Of a stretch of DNA of 64,000 bases, positions 33,736 through 41,990 are shown one piece after another (the first letter of the stretch is position 1; each line of letters begins with the position of its first letter). The DNA is from Polyangiaceae bacterium. Its GTDB lineage: Bacteria > Myxococcota_A > Polyangia > Polyangiales > Polyangiaceae. Location of the stretch: the NCBI GenBank assembly GCA_013361525.1, contig JABFXY010000049.1, forward strand, positions 62,001 to 126,000, in the 5' to 3' direction. The notes below the pieces were generated by a model, which was not told the origin of the DNA, searched no databases, and worked only from the letters and a program-made list of their open reading frames with translations. A program made the position numbers and the translations under genes.

Positions 33736-34146
33736 ATGCCGACCGGATGGTGCCACCGATGGTTACTCGGCGCGGCGATCGCCGCGTCGCTCCAAAACGC
33801 AGCGTGTGAGTCTTGCGAGTTCAGCGGCGTCGGGGCGACCGTCCGTTTGCGCGTTCGAAATGCGCCAGCCGAGACTACGGCATTCGTCTGTCACGAGGTT
33901 TGCCATGACGAATGCACCACGCAATGCGACCCGCTTGAATTCGAGAAAACGGAAGGCGCTGCGATGGTGTTTTCCGGATGGCTGTTTGCCGACAACGACG
34001 ACGTCTTCGGGTGCTCCTTGCCTGCATTCGAGCTTCGAGCCGAGGCTCCGGGTTGCGCGTCGAAGGGTGTCCCGTTCGAGGAGGGCGAGAGCGCCGATCT
34101 CGGAGAGGAGCACGAGGCGACCGTCACGCTCGAATGCGGGGGGTGA
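33736..34146 (+). CDS. Cys-rich small secreted protein
   Basis: 136 aa from ATG 33736 (another ATG lies at 33709). The signal MPTGWCHRWLLGAAIAASLQ leads to NAACESC, either a weak lipobox or a signal peptidase I site. The mature part is Cys-rich (CHEVCHDECTTQCD is dense in Cys/His) with a beta-rich remainder ending VTLECGG. The CHEVCHDECTTQC cluster could be disulfide-bonded or bind metal. No known family. It lies between the DUF3237 pair and the arsenic island. Confidence 0.5.
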   Translation: MPTGWCHRWLLGAAIAASLQNAACESCEFSGVGATVRLRVRNAPAETTAFVCHEVCHDECTTQCDPLEFEKTEGAAMVFSGWLFADNDDVFGCSLPAFELRAEAPGCASKGVPFEEGESADLGEEHEATVTLECGG

Positions 34147-34177
34147 GCGGTGCAGTCCGATTGACGACGATGTTCGT

Positions 34178-34540
34178 CTACCGCTTTCGAAGCCGCGAAG
34201 CCGGCACGTCAATCGGTGGACAGCAGACATCCGCGACGGCTCGCGTCTCCGCGAGGATCCGCTCCAGCGTCCCGACCAGGGTTCCGCCATCGAGGGCGTA
34301 AATCCGGTGCCGCCCATCGCGGTGACCGCGGACGATGGACGCGTCCTCCAGCACCTTGAGGTGACGCGATATCACGGAGCGATCCTGAGGTAGACGCTCT
34401 GCGATTGCGCCGATGTCCGCGGGACCGTGCGCGATCAATACGCGCAGTACCTCGAGGCGCGCCGGCTCCGCCAACGCGCGGAGAAACGGCGAGTCGAGAA
34501 TCTCGATCATCTTCGAGGCGGCGCGGTCGCGGGCGTTCAT
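34178..34540 (-). CDS. ArsR-like winged-helix regulator with Cys-Cys tail
   Basis: 120 aa from ATG 34540. HTH core: LRALAEPARLEVLRVLIAHG, DIGAIAERLPQDRSVISRHL and KVLEDASIVRGHRDGRHRIY, an ArsR/SmtB-type winged helix. It lacks the ELCVC-type arsenite site in the recognition helix; instead a Cys pair sits near the C-terminus (VCCPPIDVP). The start overlaps the stop of the membrane protein by 4 bp (ATGA). The pair is transcribed away from the ars operon, so it may respond to a different metal or metalloid. Confidence 0.82.
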   Translation of the reverse strand: MNARDRAASKMIEILDSPFLRALAEPARLEVLRVLIAHGPADIGAIAERLPQDRSVISRHLKVLEDASIVRGHRDGRHRIYALDGGTLVGTLERILAETRAVADVCCPPIDVPASRLRKR

Positions 34541-35082
34541 GTCGCGACGGCGCAGCAGCCGATAGGACGATAGCGCCACGCGAGAACCAGATGCAGAACG
34601 GCAATCGCAATCGTTCCCGGAACGATGACGCCGACGAGCGCGGTAACCCACGCTGGATGTGCGCCAATCGTCAGAGGCGCGGACATCGACCACGCGGCAG
34701 ACGGCCGCGCAACGAGGGCCAAGGCGGTCGAAATCGAGCGCGTCCCCACGAGCACCCAATGCAGTGCCAGCTCGGCGCGCGGGAGTCCTCCGAGCTCGGT
34801 GCGGCTGTCACGCTCGGCCTTTACGTCGAACACCTCGACGATGTGGAGCAACCCCAACAGGGCCACCCCGGCCCAGAGGACCGGGCCGGCGGTCGGGGCG
34901 AGGAACAGTGTGATCAGGATCGGCACGAACAAAACGGCAGAAATCGTGTGCCACACGTGCTCCATCCATGAGCGCGGCCGGGCGTGGAGCCGGAACTTCC
35001 AGAGGTGGAGGTAGACGCCGTCGACGGCGGCCAGAAGGGCAAAGAACGCGAGCAGCAGCGTGGAGGCGGCGATCATGTGCAT
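34537..35082 (-). CDS. Uncharacterised integral membrane protein beside ars genes
   Basis: 181 aa from ATG 35082, chosen because AAGGTG precedes it by 9 nt; ATG 35100 is the alternative (MKVHICMH). About five transmembrane segments are visible: LLLAFFALLAAVDGVYL, WHTISAVLFVPILITLFLA, VLWAGVALLGLLHIVEV, LHWVLVGTRSISTALALVA and ALVGVIVPGTIAIAVLHLVL. Conserved-looking polar residues (HLWKFRLHARPRSWMEHVWH) lie between TM1 and TM2. I do not recognise a family. It is coupled to an ArsR-like gene and divergent from arsR-aqpS-arsH-arsC, so a metalloid-related role is plausible but unproven. Confidence 0.65.
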   Translation of the reverse strand: MHMIAASTLLLAFFALLAAVDGVYLHLWKFRLHARPRSWMEHVWHTISAVLFVPILITLFLAPTAGPVLWAGVALLGLLHIVEVFDVKAERDSRTELGGLPRAELALHWVLVGTRSISTALALVARPSAAWSMSAPLTIGAHPAWVTALVGVIVPGTIAIAVLHLVLAWRYRPIGCCAVAT

Positions 35083-35145
35083 GCATATGTGCACCTTCAT
35101 GCACACGTCAAGCAGCGCGGATGTTCTCCACTCGGCAGGCCGAGG

Positions 35146-35174
35146 TTGACGGTTCAGCAACATCACGACATAAG
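35146..35174 (+). promoter_or_regulatory. Sigma-70-type promoter for ars operon
   Basis: TTGACG (35146-35151), a 17-bp spacer, then CATAAG (35169-35174). The -35 box matches 5 of 6 and the -10 box 4 of 6. The arsR ATG is at 35184, so the 5' leader would be only a few bases or absent. The ArsR operator should overlap this element; no clean palindrome could be fixed by eye. Confidence 0.5.
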
Positions 35175-35183
35175 CATTCACGC

Positions 35184-35546
35184 ATGTCGTCCGTGGGTGC
35201 CCTGGAAGTTCAGCCGGTGATGCAGCTCTGCCGGGCGCTCGGCGACGAGACACGACTGCGCATCGTCGCGCTCCTCGCGCACGGGGAGCTCTGCACGTGC
35301 CACGTCGAGGCGGCGTTGGACCTGTCGCAGCCCAATGCATCACGCCACCTCGCCGTTCTGCGCACCGCCGGCATCGTCGAGCCCCGTCGCGAGGGAAACT
35401 GGATCTACTACAGCCTCGCCCGCCAATCGAACGAGGCGCGCCGGAAGGTCCTCGCCGCCATCGTGAAGAACTTCGACGGCGAAGAAACGCTGAAGCAGGA
35501 CGTCGAGAAGCTCCGCAGAATGAAGGGACCCGTCACGTGTCGGTAG
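35184..35546 (+). CDS. arsR: ArsR arsenite-responsive repressor
   Basis: 120 aa from ATG 35184. Winged helix: VMQLCRALGDETRLRIVALL, the metalloid motif ELCTCHVEAALDLSQPN in the sensing helix (two Cys separated by one residue, as in ELCVCDL of classical ArsR), then SRHLAVLRTAGIVEPRREGN. In known systems As(III) or Sb(III) bound to these Cys residues releases the repressor from DNA. First gene of the operon; its 3' end overlaps the aquaporin start by 10 bp. The very short leader fits the promoter placed just upstream. Confidence 0.92.
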   Translation: MSSVGALEVQPVMQLCRALGDETRLRIVALLAHGELCTCHVEAALDLSQPNASRHLAVLRTAGIVEPRREGNWIYYSLARQSNEARRKVLAAIVKNFDGEETLKQDVEKLRRMKGPVTCR

Positions 35547-36247
35547 ACACGGGGCGCAAGCTCGCGAGCGAAGCACTGGGCACGGCCTTCTTGCTCGCGG
35601 CCGTCGTGGGCTCCGGGATTATGGGCGAGCGCCTGGCCGGCGGGAACGTCGCCATTGCCCTCCTCGCCAACACCGTCGCGACCGGCGCGACGCTCGTCGC
35701 GCTCATTCTCACGTTTGGCCCAATCTCGGGCGCGCATTTCAATCCCGCGGTGACGCTTTCCGACGCCGTTATGGGCGGCATTCCGTGGAAACTCGTCCCC
35801 GGCTACATCGCAGCCCAGGTTGGCGGTGCCTTTCTCGGCGTGATCGCGGCGCACCTCATGTTCGAGCTGCCCGCCATCTCTGCGTCGCAGCACGTACGCG
35901 AAGGCGTCTCGCAGCTCTTCAGCGAGTTCATTGCCACGTTCGGCCTCCTGGCGGTGATCTGGGGCGTCGCGCGACGGCGTAGCGGTGCCGTCCCCTTTGC
36001 GGTCGGCGCTTACATCACGGGCGCTTATTGGTTTACGGCGTCGACCTCTTTCGCGAACCCGGCCGTCACGCTGGCGCGTGCGGCGACCGATACCTTCGCG
36101 GGCATTCGCCCGGTCGATGCTCCCGGCTTCATTGCCGCGCAGTTAATCGGCGCAGGTGCGGCGACGCTCACGTTCCGCTGGCTCGTTCCAGCGCTTCCCG
36201 CCGTGGCCGACCGCGTCGTCGACCGCGGCGATGTAGACGTCTCATGA
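35537..36247 (+). CDS. aqpS: MIP-family aquaporin, probable arsenite channel (AqpS-like)
   Basis: 236 aa from a GTG inside the arsR end. Six transmembrane helices and both NPA boxes are present: [10 protein letters not shown] and [11 protein letters not shown]. In Sinorhizobium meliloti the aquaglyceroporin AqpS sits in an ars operon and lets arsenite made by ArsC flow out down its gradient, replacing ArsB. The same logic applies here because no ArsB/ACR3 pump is in the window. The arsH start overlaps its stop (ATGA). Confidence 0.9.
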   Translation: MSVDTGRKLASEALGTAFLLAAVVGSGIMGERLAGGNVAIALLANTVATGATLVALILTFGPISGAHFNPAVTLSDAVMGGIPWKLVPGYIAAQVGGAFLGVIAAHLMFELPAISASQHVREGVSQLFSEFIATFGLLAVIWGVARRRSGAVPFAVGAYITGAYWFTASTSFANPAVTLARAATDTFAGIRPVDAPGFIAAQLIGAGAATLTFRWLVPALPAVADRVVDRGDVDVS

Positions 36248-36912
36248 TCGAAATCCCTCCGCCGAACACCGTCTCCACCCATAAACCGAGGATTCTGTTC
36301 CTCTACGGGTCACTCCGCAAACGGTCTTACAGCCGGCTGCTCGCGGAGGAAGCTGCGCTCATCATCACCGAGATGGGGGCGGAGACGCGCTTTTACGATC
36401 CCGCCGGCTTGCCGCTCGTCGACAGCGTCCCGGCGGACCATCCGAAGGTGGTCGAGCTACGTGAGCTCAGCCAATGGTCCGAAGGGCAGGTTTGGTCGTC
36501 CCCGGAGCGTCACGGTGCAATCACCGGTGTGATCAAGAACCAAATCGATTGGATACCGCTATCGATCGGCGCCATGCGCCCGACACAAGGGCGGACGCTC
36601 GCCGTGTTGCAAGTGTGTGGAGGATCGCAATCCTTCAATGCGGTAAACACGCTGCGCATCCTCGGCCGGTGGATGCGCATGTTCACCATTCCGAACCAAT
36701 CTTCGGTCGCCAAGGCCTACGAGCAATTCGAGGAAGACGGTCGCATGAAAGAGTCGTCCTACCGCGACAGGGTCGTCGACGTGATGGAAGAGCTCTACAA
36801 GTTCACGATGCTGCTTCGCGATCACACGCCGTTTCTCACGGATCGGTACAGCGAGCGAAAGGAAGCAGGGGCGAAGATCGTCGCCGAGCTCGCGGCAAAG
36901 GGCACGGCGTGA
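36244..36912 (+). CDS. arsH: ArsH NADPH-dependent FMN reductase/organoarsenical oxidase
   Basis: 222 aa. Flavodoxin-like fold with the ArsH phosphate-binding start [20 protein letters not shown], the FMN region [18 protein letters not shown] and [20 protein letters not shown]. Known ArsH proteins oxidise trivalent methyl- or aryl-arsenicals to less toxic pentavalent forms using NADPH. That complements ArsM, encoded nearby. Translationally coupled to the aquaporin (ATGA) and 4 bp before arsC. Confidence 0.92.
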   Translation: MIEIPPPNTVSTHKPRILFLYGSLRKRSYSRLLAEEAALIITEMGAETRFYDPAGLPLVDSVPADHPKVVELRELSQWSEGQVWSSPERHGAITGVIKNQIDWIPLSIGAMRPTQGRTLAVLQVCGGSQSFNAVNTLRILGRWMRMFTIPNQSSVAKAYEQFEEDGRMKESSYRDRVVDVMEELYKFTMLLRDHTPFLTDRYSERKEAGAKIVAELAAKGTA

Positions 36913-36916
36913 CCGC

Positions 36917-37315
36917 ATGAAGACCGTGCTCTTCGCGTGCGTGCACAACGCCGGCCGTTCGCAGATGGCGGCAGCGTGGTTCAACGAGCTCGCCGATTCG
37001 AGCAAGGCGCGCGCGATCTCTGCTGGCACGGAGCCCGGGGCGCAGGTTCATGCCGAGGTGCTCGGCGCGATGAGAGAGATCGGCATCGATTTGAGCCGCG
37101 CCAAGCCGACATTCCTCTCTGACGAATTGGCAGCATCGGCCACGATGCTGATCACCATGGGTTGTGGAGAAGCATGCCCCGCGGTGCCCGGTCTCGTACG
37201 AGAGGACTGGCCCCTCGAGGACCCGAAAGGAAAGCCGCTCCCGCGCGTGCGCGAGATCCGCGACGACGTTCGTGACCGCGTGCGTGCGCTCATTCGACGC
37301 CACGACTGGGGCTGA
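36917..37315 (+). CDS. arsC: Arsenate reductase, LMW-PTPase fold (thioredoxin type)
   Basis: 132 aa. The P-loop CVHNAGRSQMA begins at C9, the nucleophile; the redox cysteines are in MGCGEACPAVPG. These three Cys residues define the thioredoxin-coupled ArsC mechanism, which reduces arsenate to arsenite. It ends the arsR-aqpS-arsH-arsC operon. The convergent sigma factor gene ends 8 bp away, with no hairpin terminator visible between them. Confidence 0.92.
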   Translation: MKTVLFACVHNAGRSQMAAAWFNELADSSKARAISAGTEPGAQVHAEVLGAMREIGIDLSRAKPTFLSDELAASATMLITMGCGEACPAVPGLVREDWPLEDPKGKPLPRVREIRDDVRDRVRALIRRHDWG

Positions 37316-37322
37316 TCCGAAG

Positions 37323-37901
37323 TCAGCGACAGCGACAACCCGGCATCGGCCCATCCGGCCGCGGCTCGCACGTAAGCACGCGTCCACGGGCGTCCAGCGC
37401 GATGTTGCAGCAGGCATCGAGCGACTCGCGCAGCTTCTCCCGCCCGCGCTGGACGCGAGACTTCATGCCGGACAGCGAAATGCCCAGCATCGTGGCGGCC
37501 TCTTTTTGCGTGAGCCCTTCGAGCTCGGTGAGGGTGAGCGCCTCGCGATAAGGCGACGGCAACATCGCGACCAACGTGCTTACGTAGTTCGCGACATCGC
37601 GCTCGGCAGCGCCCTCCTCTTCCGCGTCGATGGCGGGCGCCTCTTGCTCGGGCGGCTCGGCGTCGGTGCTCGGATGGCGCAGCGCCGCGCGATGATGGTC
37701 GGCGACGGCGCTGCGTGCGAGTTGGTAGACCCAGGGACCGAACCGCTCGTCATCGCGCAGATCGGCGAGGCCACGCTGCATCCGCAGGTAGATGTTTTGA
37801 ATCACATCCTCCACGTCGACCGAGCGCACACGGCGCGCGACGAACGGGCGCAGCTTCTCGTCGAGGTCGGTCCAAGCGTGACGAGCGGTCGATTCGATCA
37901 T
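37323..37901 (-). CDS. SigZ-like ECF sigma factor coupled to arsM
   Basis: 192 aa from ATG 37901. Region 2: HAWTDLDEKLRPFVARRV and DVEDVIQNIYLRMQ. Region 4: LTLTELEGLTQKEAATMLGI then SGMKSRVQRGREKLRESL. The C-terminus is Cys-rich (DACCNIALDARGRVLTC, then PGCRCR); a CC pair after region 4 is typical of SigZ-like factors as I remember them, while the extra terminal cysteines are notable. The start overlaps the arsM stop by 4 bp (ATGA). No anti-sigma gene is adjacent. Inference: arsenic- or redox-linked control, since it shares a transcript with arsM. Confidence 0.85.
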   Translation of the reverse strand: MIESTARHAWTDLDEKLRPFVARRVRSVDVEDVIQNIYLRMQRGLADLRDDERFGPWVYQLARSAVADHHRAALRHPSTDAEPPEQEAPAIDAEEEGAAERDVANYVSTLVAMLPSPYREALTLTELEGLTQKEAATMLGISLSGMKSRVQRGREKLRESLDACCNIALDARGRVLTCEPRPDGPMPGCRCR

Positions 37902-38728
37902 GCCGATGCCCCAGGCGTGCAGCACGCCGGCCCGCAGCAGGATTTGCTGCCGCCGGGCTTCACCGCCTCGATGGTCGCGGATGCGACGTAACGTTCGGCG
38001 CCGCTTCCTGGCGCCCAATCGCGGATGAACGCGCGGCTCGCTTCGCTCACCACGATACGAATGTCCTCGAATCCGGCCGCGCGCAAGAGCTGCTCGTGCT
38101 CGGCCACCGTGGCGGCCCCGCTCACGCAGCCGGTGAGAGCCGATAGATCCTTCTCGAGACCTGCCGGCAACGACGCAGTTTGCACCACATCCGATATCGC
38201 CAGACGACCGCCGGGCCTGAGCACGCGCAGCGCCTCTCGATAGACGGCGGCTTTATCGGGGCTCAAGTTGACGACACAATTGGACAGAATCACGTCGACC
38301 GACCGATCCGATAGCGGCAAATGCTCGATCTCGCCGAGCCGAAACTCGACGTTCGTGGCGCCGACCTTGCCGGCATTTTCGCGCGCCTTCGAGACCATGT
38401 CGGCCGTCATGTCGACGCCGATGACCCGCCCCGCTGGGCCGACCTGCTTTGCCGCGAGCAAACAGTCGAATCCGCCGCCCGCACCGAGATCGACGACCGT
38501 CTCCCCCGGTTTGAGCGCGGCGATCGCCTGTGGATTGCCGCACCCGAGCCCGAGGTTCGCGCCCTCCGGGACGGCCGCGAGGTCGTCCGCTGAATAGCCC
38601 AGCGCGCGGCTCCCCTGCGGGCCGGGAGCGCAGCAGCTCGGCGAGCACCCCGTCGCTGCCCCGCGTGCGACCGCGCCGTATTGGTCCCGTACTCGATTTC
38701 GCACGTCATCCTTCGTCTTTTCGTCCAT
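37898..38728 (-). CDS. arsM: Arsenite S-adenosylmethionine methyltransferase ArsM
   Basis: 276 aa from ATG 38728 with GGAGG at 7-nt spacing. SAM-binding motif I is ETVVDLGAGGGFDCLLAA. The ArsM cysteine set appears as NLGLGCGNP, ILSNCVVNLSPDK and LTGCVSGA, the last two characteristic of arsenite methyltransferases. N-terminal (TGCSPSCCAPG) and C-terminal (KSCCGPACCTPG) Cys clusters probably add As(III)-binding capacity. It converts arsenite to methylated, partly volatile species. Transcribed as arsM-sigma, convergent with the ars operon. Confidence 0.92.
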   Translation of the reverse strand: MDEKTKDDVRNRVRDQYGAVARGAATGCSPSCCAPGPQGSRALGYSADDLAAVPEGANLGLGCGNPQAIAALKPGETVVDLGAGGGFDCLLAAKQVGPAGRVIGVDMTADMVSKARENAGKVGATNVEFRLGEIEHLPLSDRSVDVILSNCVVNLSPDKAAVYREALRVLRPGGRLAISDVVQTASLPAGLEKDLSALTGCVSGAATVAEHEQLLRAAGFEDIRIVVSEASRAFIRDWAPGSGAERYVASATIEAVKPGGSKSCCGPACCTPGASA

Positions 38729-38844
38729 CGATCAACCTCCTCGATGGTGAAGACGCCGGCCGACGGAAAAGGACGCAGGGAATCTGCACCACACCACAAC
38801 CCAGGCTATCGTCCGCGCGCAAGGTTCGAACCGAAGATGTTTCG

Positions 38845-38988
38845 ATGAGAATCCGTACAGCGACCGCCGAGGATGCGCCGACGCTCTGGTCGATTCGCAC
38901 CAACGCTATCCGCGCGGGCTGCCGCGAGCTCTACTCCTCGGAGCAGGTCGCCGCGTGGACCGCGGTGACGATGCCAATTGAGTTTTGA
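38845..38988 (+). pseudogene. GNAT acetyltransferase fragment
   Basis: A 47-residue frame starts MRIRTATAEDAPTLWSIRTN and continues AIRAGCRELYSSEQVAAW, the typical N-terminus of a ~150-aa GNAT acetyltransferase. It then ends early. None of the acetyl-CoA-binding region is present, and I see no continuation in other frames before the neighbouring GST remnant. Best read as a truncated remnant in a decaying stretch. Confidence 0.7.
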
Positions 38989-39074
38989 GGCCACCGGCTG
39001 CACGGAGCAGACAACGAAGCTCGTCGACTGCACGGATTGAGGCACGATATCGATCGGGAGGTCGGCGGCGCTCT

Positions 39075-39718
39075 TCACGCCTCCGCGGGCTCGACGCGCT
39101 CGGAATATGCGTCGATCGTCTTCTTCCACGCAGGGCGATCCATGCAGCGCTTCCGGTACGCGAGGATGTTCTGATGCGGCGCCAATAGGCCCTGATCGGT
39201 GCCGCCGCCGAGGACATGTGTCATCAGGATGTCCGCGACCGTGAACTCGTCCGTCGCGATGAACTGTCGATTCGCGAGCCAGCCGTCGAGCTGCGCCAGA
39301 CGCATTTCCGACCACTGGCGGAGGGCGTCGTGCGCCTAGCTGCTCTTACCGCCGGTTATGCCGACAACCACATCGTCAACACCGGCACTTCGACGGTGTT
39401 CAGCGCGGTGACACACCACCGCAACACCTGCGCCTCCCCCGCGAGGTCGCGCGGCATCAGCTTGCCGCTCTTACGCGCGAGGTAGAGGAGGATCGCGCCC
39501 GACTCGGTGACCACGACGCCGTCGTCGTCGATCACGGGAATCTGTCCGAACGGATTCTTCGCCCTGAACTCCGGTGTGTCGAGATCATGGGCCGGGTGGT
39601 CCATGCCAACGATCTCCTACGGCAGCCCCATCTCCTCGAGCGCCCAGAGTACACGCAGGTCACGCGTGTTACCGCGGGCGCCCTTGTTCACGCGAGAGAA
39701 GCCCTAGACGTTGAGCAT
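39075..39718 (-). pseudogene. Glutathione S-transferase pseudogene with three amber codons and a frameshift
   Basis: Reading from ATG 39718, the sequence is a GST: MLNV-stop-GFSRVNKGARGN, LRVLWALEEMGLP-stop-EIVGM, NPFGQIPVIDDDGVVVTESG, YLARKSGKLMPRDL, then WLANRQFIATDEFTVADILM and PAWKKTIDAYSERV. Three in-frame TAG codons fall where Tyr would fit (after MLNV, after GLP, before AHDALRQW). One frame change lies at ~39350, between LTMWLS and ITGGKSS. The rest of the protein is well preserved, so inactivation is probably recent, or some changes are sequencing errors. The N-terminal thioredoxin-like and C-terminal helical domains are both recognisable. Confidence 0.85.
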
Positions 39719-39746
39719 GCGGGCATCCTAGCCCGAGGCCCATTGG

Positions 39747-41360
39747 CTATGGCAGCTGGAACAGCGCCACGAAAATGTCGTTCTCGCTGCCGTCGTTGCT
39801 GATGAGCCACCCTCCGCCGTAGTCGACGGCGCCAAGCATATTGGTGGCGGTGAGTAGGTGAGCGCCGCGCACGTCGATCGCATCGGCCAAGGTCGGGATG
39901 CCGAGAGCCAGCTGCCCCGCGCCGTCGAGCTGGAGCACCGCGAACGGCACGCCGCTCAAGCCTGCAAACGCGGAAACGTCGTCGCCCCAGGCAGCAACGA
40001 AGATGTCCGTGCCACGAATCGCGAGGTCATTTACGCCATTGGTCAGCGTGTCGCTCGCGAACGGTAGCACCCAGCTCGTCTCCCCCGTCTGCCCGTCCAG
40101 CTTGGCGATGTAGACCACATCTTCGCCCTCGATCGGCCCCAGCCCGAGGTCGGCCCCTCCGTGGAGGTCGCCGGCGATTACGAGGTTGTCTTCGGCGTCG
40201 ACCACCAGCCTCACTCTACCGCCGGCCAACGTGAGCGGCACGACACGAGTCCAGACCGGTAGGAAGCTGTCACCGTCGAGTTTGCTGAAATGCAAAAAGG
40301 CCGCCGACCCCGGCGCGCTCAGCGGGCCCGCGCCGAGATCGATGCTCCCCCACGACTTGCCCGCCAGCAAGATGTCGCCGTGGCTGTCGTAGGCGATGCC
40401 GAGCAGCTGATCCGAATTCGGGTCACCAAAGCGCATCGCCGCCGCCGGCGCACCTTCCGCATCGAGCTTCAGCAGGTAGGCGTCGTAGTCACCGGCACTC
40501 GTCAGTGCTCCGAAGCCGAAGTCCGTCTCGCCCGTGAACTCACCGGCCAGGAGCACGCTGCCATCACCAGCGGCGGCGATGTCGCGGACGATCTCGAGAT
40601 CGGAAGCACCATGAACATCGGCCCAAACCGGCTGACCACCGGCGAGCTTCATCGCGAACACGTCATTTGCGCCGGCGACGGTCACCGGCCCGCTACCGAA
40701 GTCGATTAATGTATTCGCGAAACCCGAAACGACGACGTCGTCCCCGTCGAGCTCGACGACGCGCGCGGCTTGGTGCGCCGGCCCGTGCAGCGCCTGTCGC
40801 GATTGCAGCAGGCCGGCGGCGTCGAGCTCGACCACGAATCCATCCGTTTCGCCCTGGCTCGTGATCGGGCCGTCGCCGAAATCGACGGTGCCCTCGAACG
40901 AGCCGACCATCACGACATCGCCATCCGCCTTGAGCGCCACGTCGACTGCTTCTTGGGCGGCGGGGTCGCCGTATACGGCGCTGAAGACATGAGCGGGGTA
41001 GCAATAGCTAGCGCGGGGAACGTAGAGCTCGATGCAATTGCCGCTCTCGCAATCGCTGTCGTTCAGACATGTGCGGCCAATTGCGCAAGCCGGGCACGCC
41101 GGGCCGCCACAATCGATGGCGGTCTCCTCCGGAGACAGCTCACCGTCATTGCACCAGGCCGGCACCCCCCCACCGCCGCCGCCGCCGCCACCACCTCCGC
41201 CGCGGTCGCTCGGACCGGCTCCGCTCGCACCGATCGGCTCTGATCCGGCCGCGCCGCCCTGGCCCCCGCTCGCTTCCGACCCGCCGCCGCCGACGGGCAC
41301 CGCGTCGTCGGAACAAGCCAGTAATCCGCCAAGCCCAAGAAGAAGCAACCAGCGTTTCAT
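39747..41360 (-). CDS. Lipoprotein with SBBP-like beta-propeller repeats
   Basis: 537 aa from ATG 41360 (MKRWLLLLGLGGLLAC, lipobox Cys). A Gly/Ser-rich linker of ~60 residues includes a long run of Gly. A Cys-rich module follows (WCNDGELSPEETAIDCGG, CPACAIGRTCLNDSDC), a pattern common in myxobacterial surface proteins. The remaining ~400 residues are repeats of VDFGDGP(I/V)TS.G..D.FV..LD type, SBBP-like propeller blades. Likely a surface or periplasmic binding protein; ligand unknown. Confidence 0.75.
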   Translation of the reverse strand: MKRWLLLLGLGGLLACSDDAVPVGGGGSEASGGQGGAAGSEPIGASGAGPSDRGGGGGGGGGGGGVPAWCNDGELSPEETAIDCGGPACPACAIGRTCLNDSDCESGNCIELYVPRASYCYPAHVFSAVYGDPAAQEAVDVALKADGDVVMVGSFEGTVDFGDGPITSQGETDGFVVELDAAGLLQSRQALHGPAHQAARVVELDGDDVVVSGFANTLIDFGSGPVTVAGANDVFAMKLAGGQPVWADVHGASDLEIVRDIAAAGDGSVLLAGEFTGETDFGFGALTSAGDYDAYLLKLDAEGAPAAAMRFGDPNSDQLLGIAYDSHGDILLAGKSWGSIDLGAGPLSAPGSAAFLHFSKLDGDSFLPVWTRVVPLTLAGGRVRLVVDAEDNLVIAGDLHGGADLGLGPIEGEDVVYIAKLDGQTGETSWVLPFASDTLTNGVNDLAIRGTDIFVAAWGDDVSAFAGLSGVPFAVLQLDGAGQLALGIPTLADAIDVRGAHLLTATNMLGAVDYGGGWLISNDGSENDIFVALFQLP

Positions 41361-41429
41361 GATAAGCATGTCTGGTATTGTCGGCGATGAGCCGCCGCCG
41401 ACACAGGCTGCGCTTGTCTCGTGGCCGGC

Positions 41430-41990
41430 CTACGATAGCGGATCGAGGGCAAAGTCCTGAGGATGCCGTCGTACAAACTCCTCTACGAAGGCGTCTGACA
41501 TTTTGAAGAATTGGTCTTCCAGTGTTCGCCACTTCAGGAGCACAGCCTCTCCTACCGTATCGACTTGCTTGTGCCTCTCTGCGCGGTCGCGGCTCGGAGC
41601 AGAGGGAAGCAGGCTCAGAGCCTCGGCGACCACTTCGACAATCTCCCGTGGTGCGCGTAGCAACTTCAAGGCATCGGTCACGTCCCCGGCGCTGTCCCCG
41701 CTCGTGTTGTAAAGGTATTGGTGAAAGCCACCATTTCTGACTTCACCGAAGAGCACGCTCACGAGATATACCGACCGTTCGGCTCCGCTGAGGCGATCGA
41801 GCCCGTGCAGCTGAACCTTTCGCTGTAGGCGTCGGTCGATGTCCAATGCGATTGGGCCTGGCTCCTTCAAGAGCTCTTCGAAAGCGAGAGCGTCCGTTCT
41901 TTTCGTATCTGAAAAGAACGCCGACAGCCCGCTCGTGTCGACTCCTGAGGGTCGTCCTTTGGCGCTGATTTTCTTACCGCGCTTGTTCAT
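41430..41990 (-). CDS. DUF4375 (DMP19-like) protein
   Basis: 186 aa. The basic N-terminus (MNKRGKKISAKGRPSG) precedes the DUF4375 core: LSGAERSVYLVSVLFGEVRN, then GGFHQYLYNTSGDSAGDVTD and ALKLLRAPREIVEVVAEAL. The G(G)FHQ(Y/F)xxNxSGD motif is diagnostic. DMP19 in Neisseria is a DNA mimic that binds an HTH regulator, but most DUF4375 members are unstudied. Cytoplasmic. No operon partner. The 267 bases upstream to 42257 contain nothing I can support. Confidence 0.8.
   Translation of the reverse strand: MNKRGKKISAKGRPSGVDTSGLSAFFSDTKRTDALAFEELLKEPGPIALDIDRRLQRKVQLHGLDRLSGAERSVYLVSVLFGEVRNGGFHQYLYNTSGDSAGDVTDALKLLRAPREIVEVVAEALSLLPSAPSRDRAERHKQVDTVGEAVLLKWRTLEDQFFKMSDAFVEEFVRRHPQDFALDPLS

Noticed and set aside
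38989-39074. Possible in-frame continuation of the GNAT fragment
   Set aside because: No acetyl-CoA-binding motif in any frame; the remaining bases are not recognisable.
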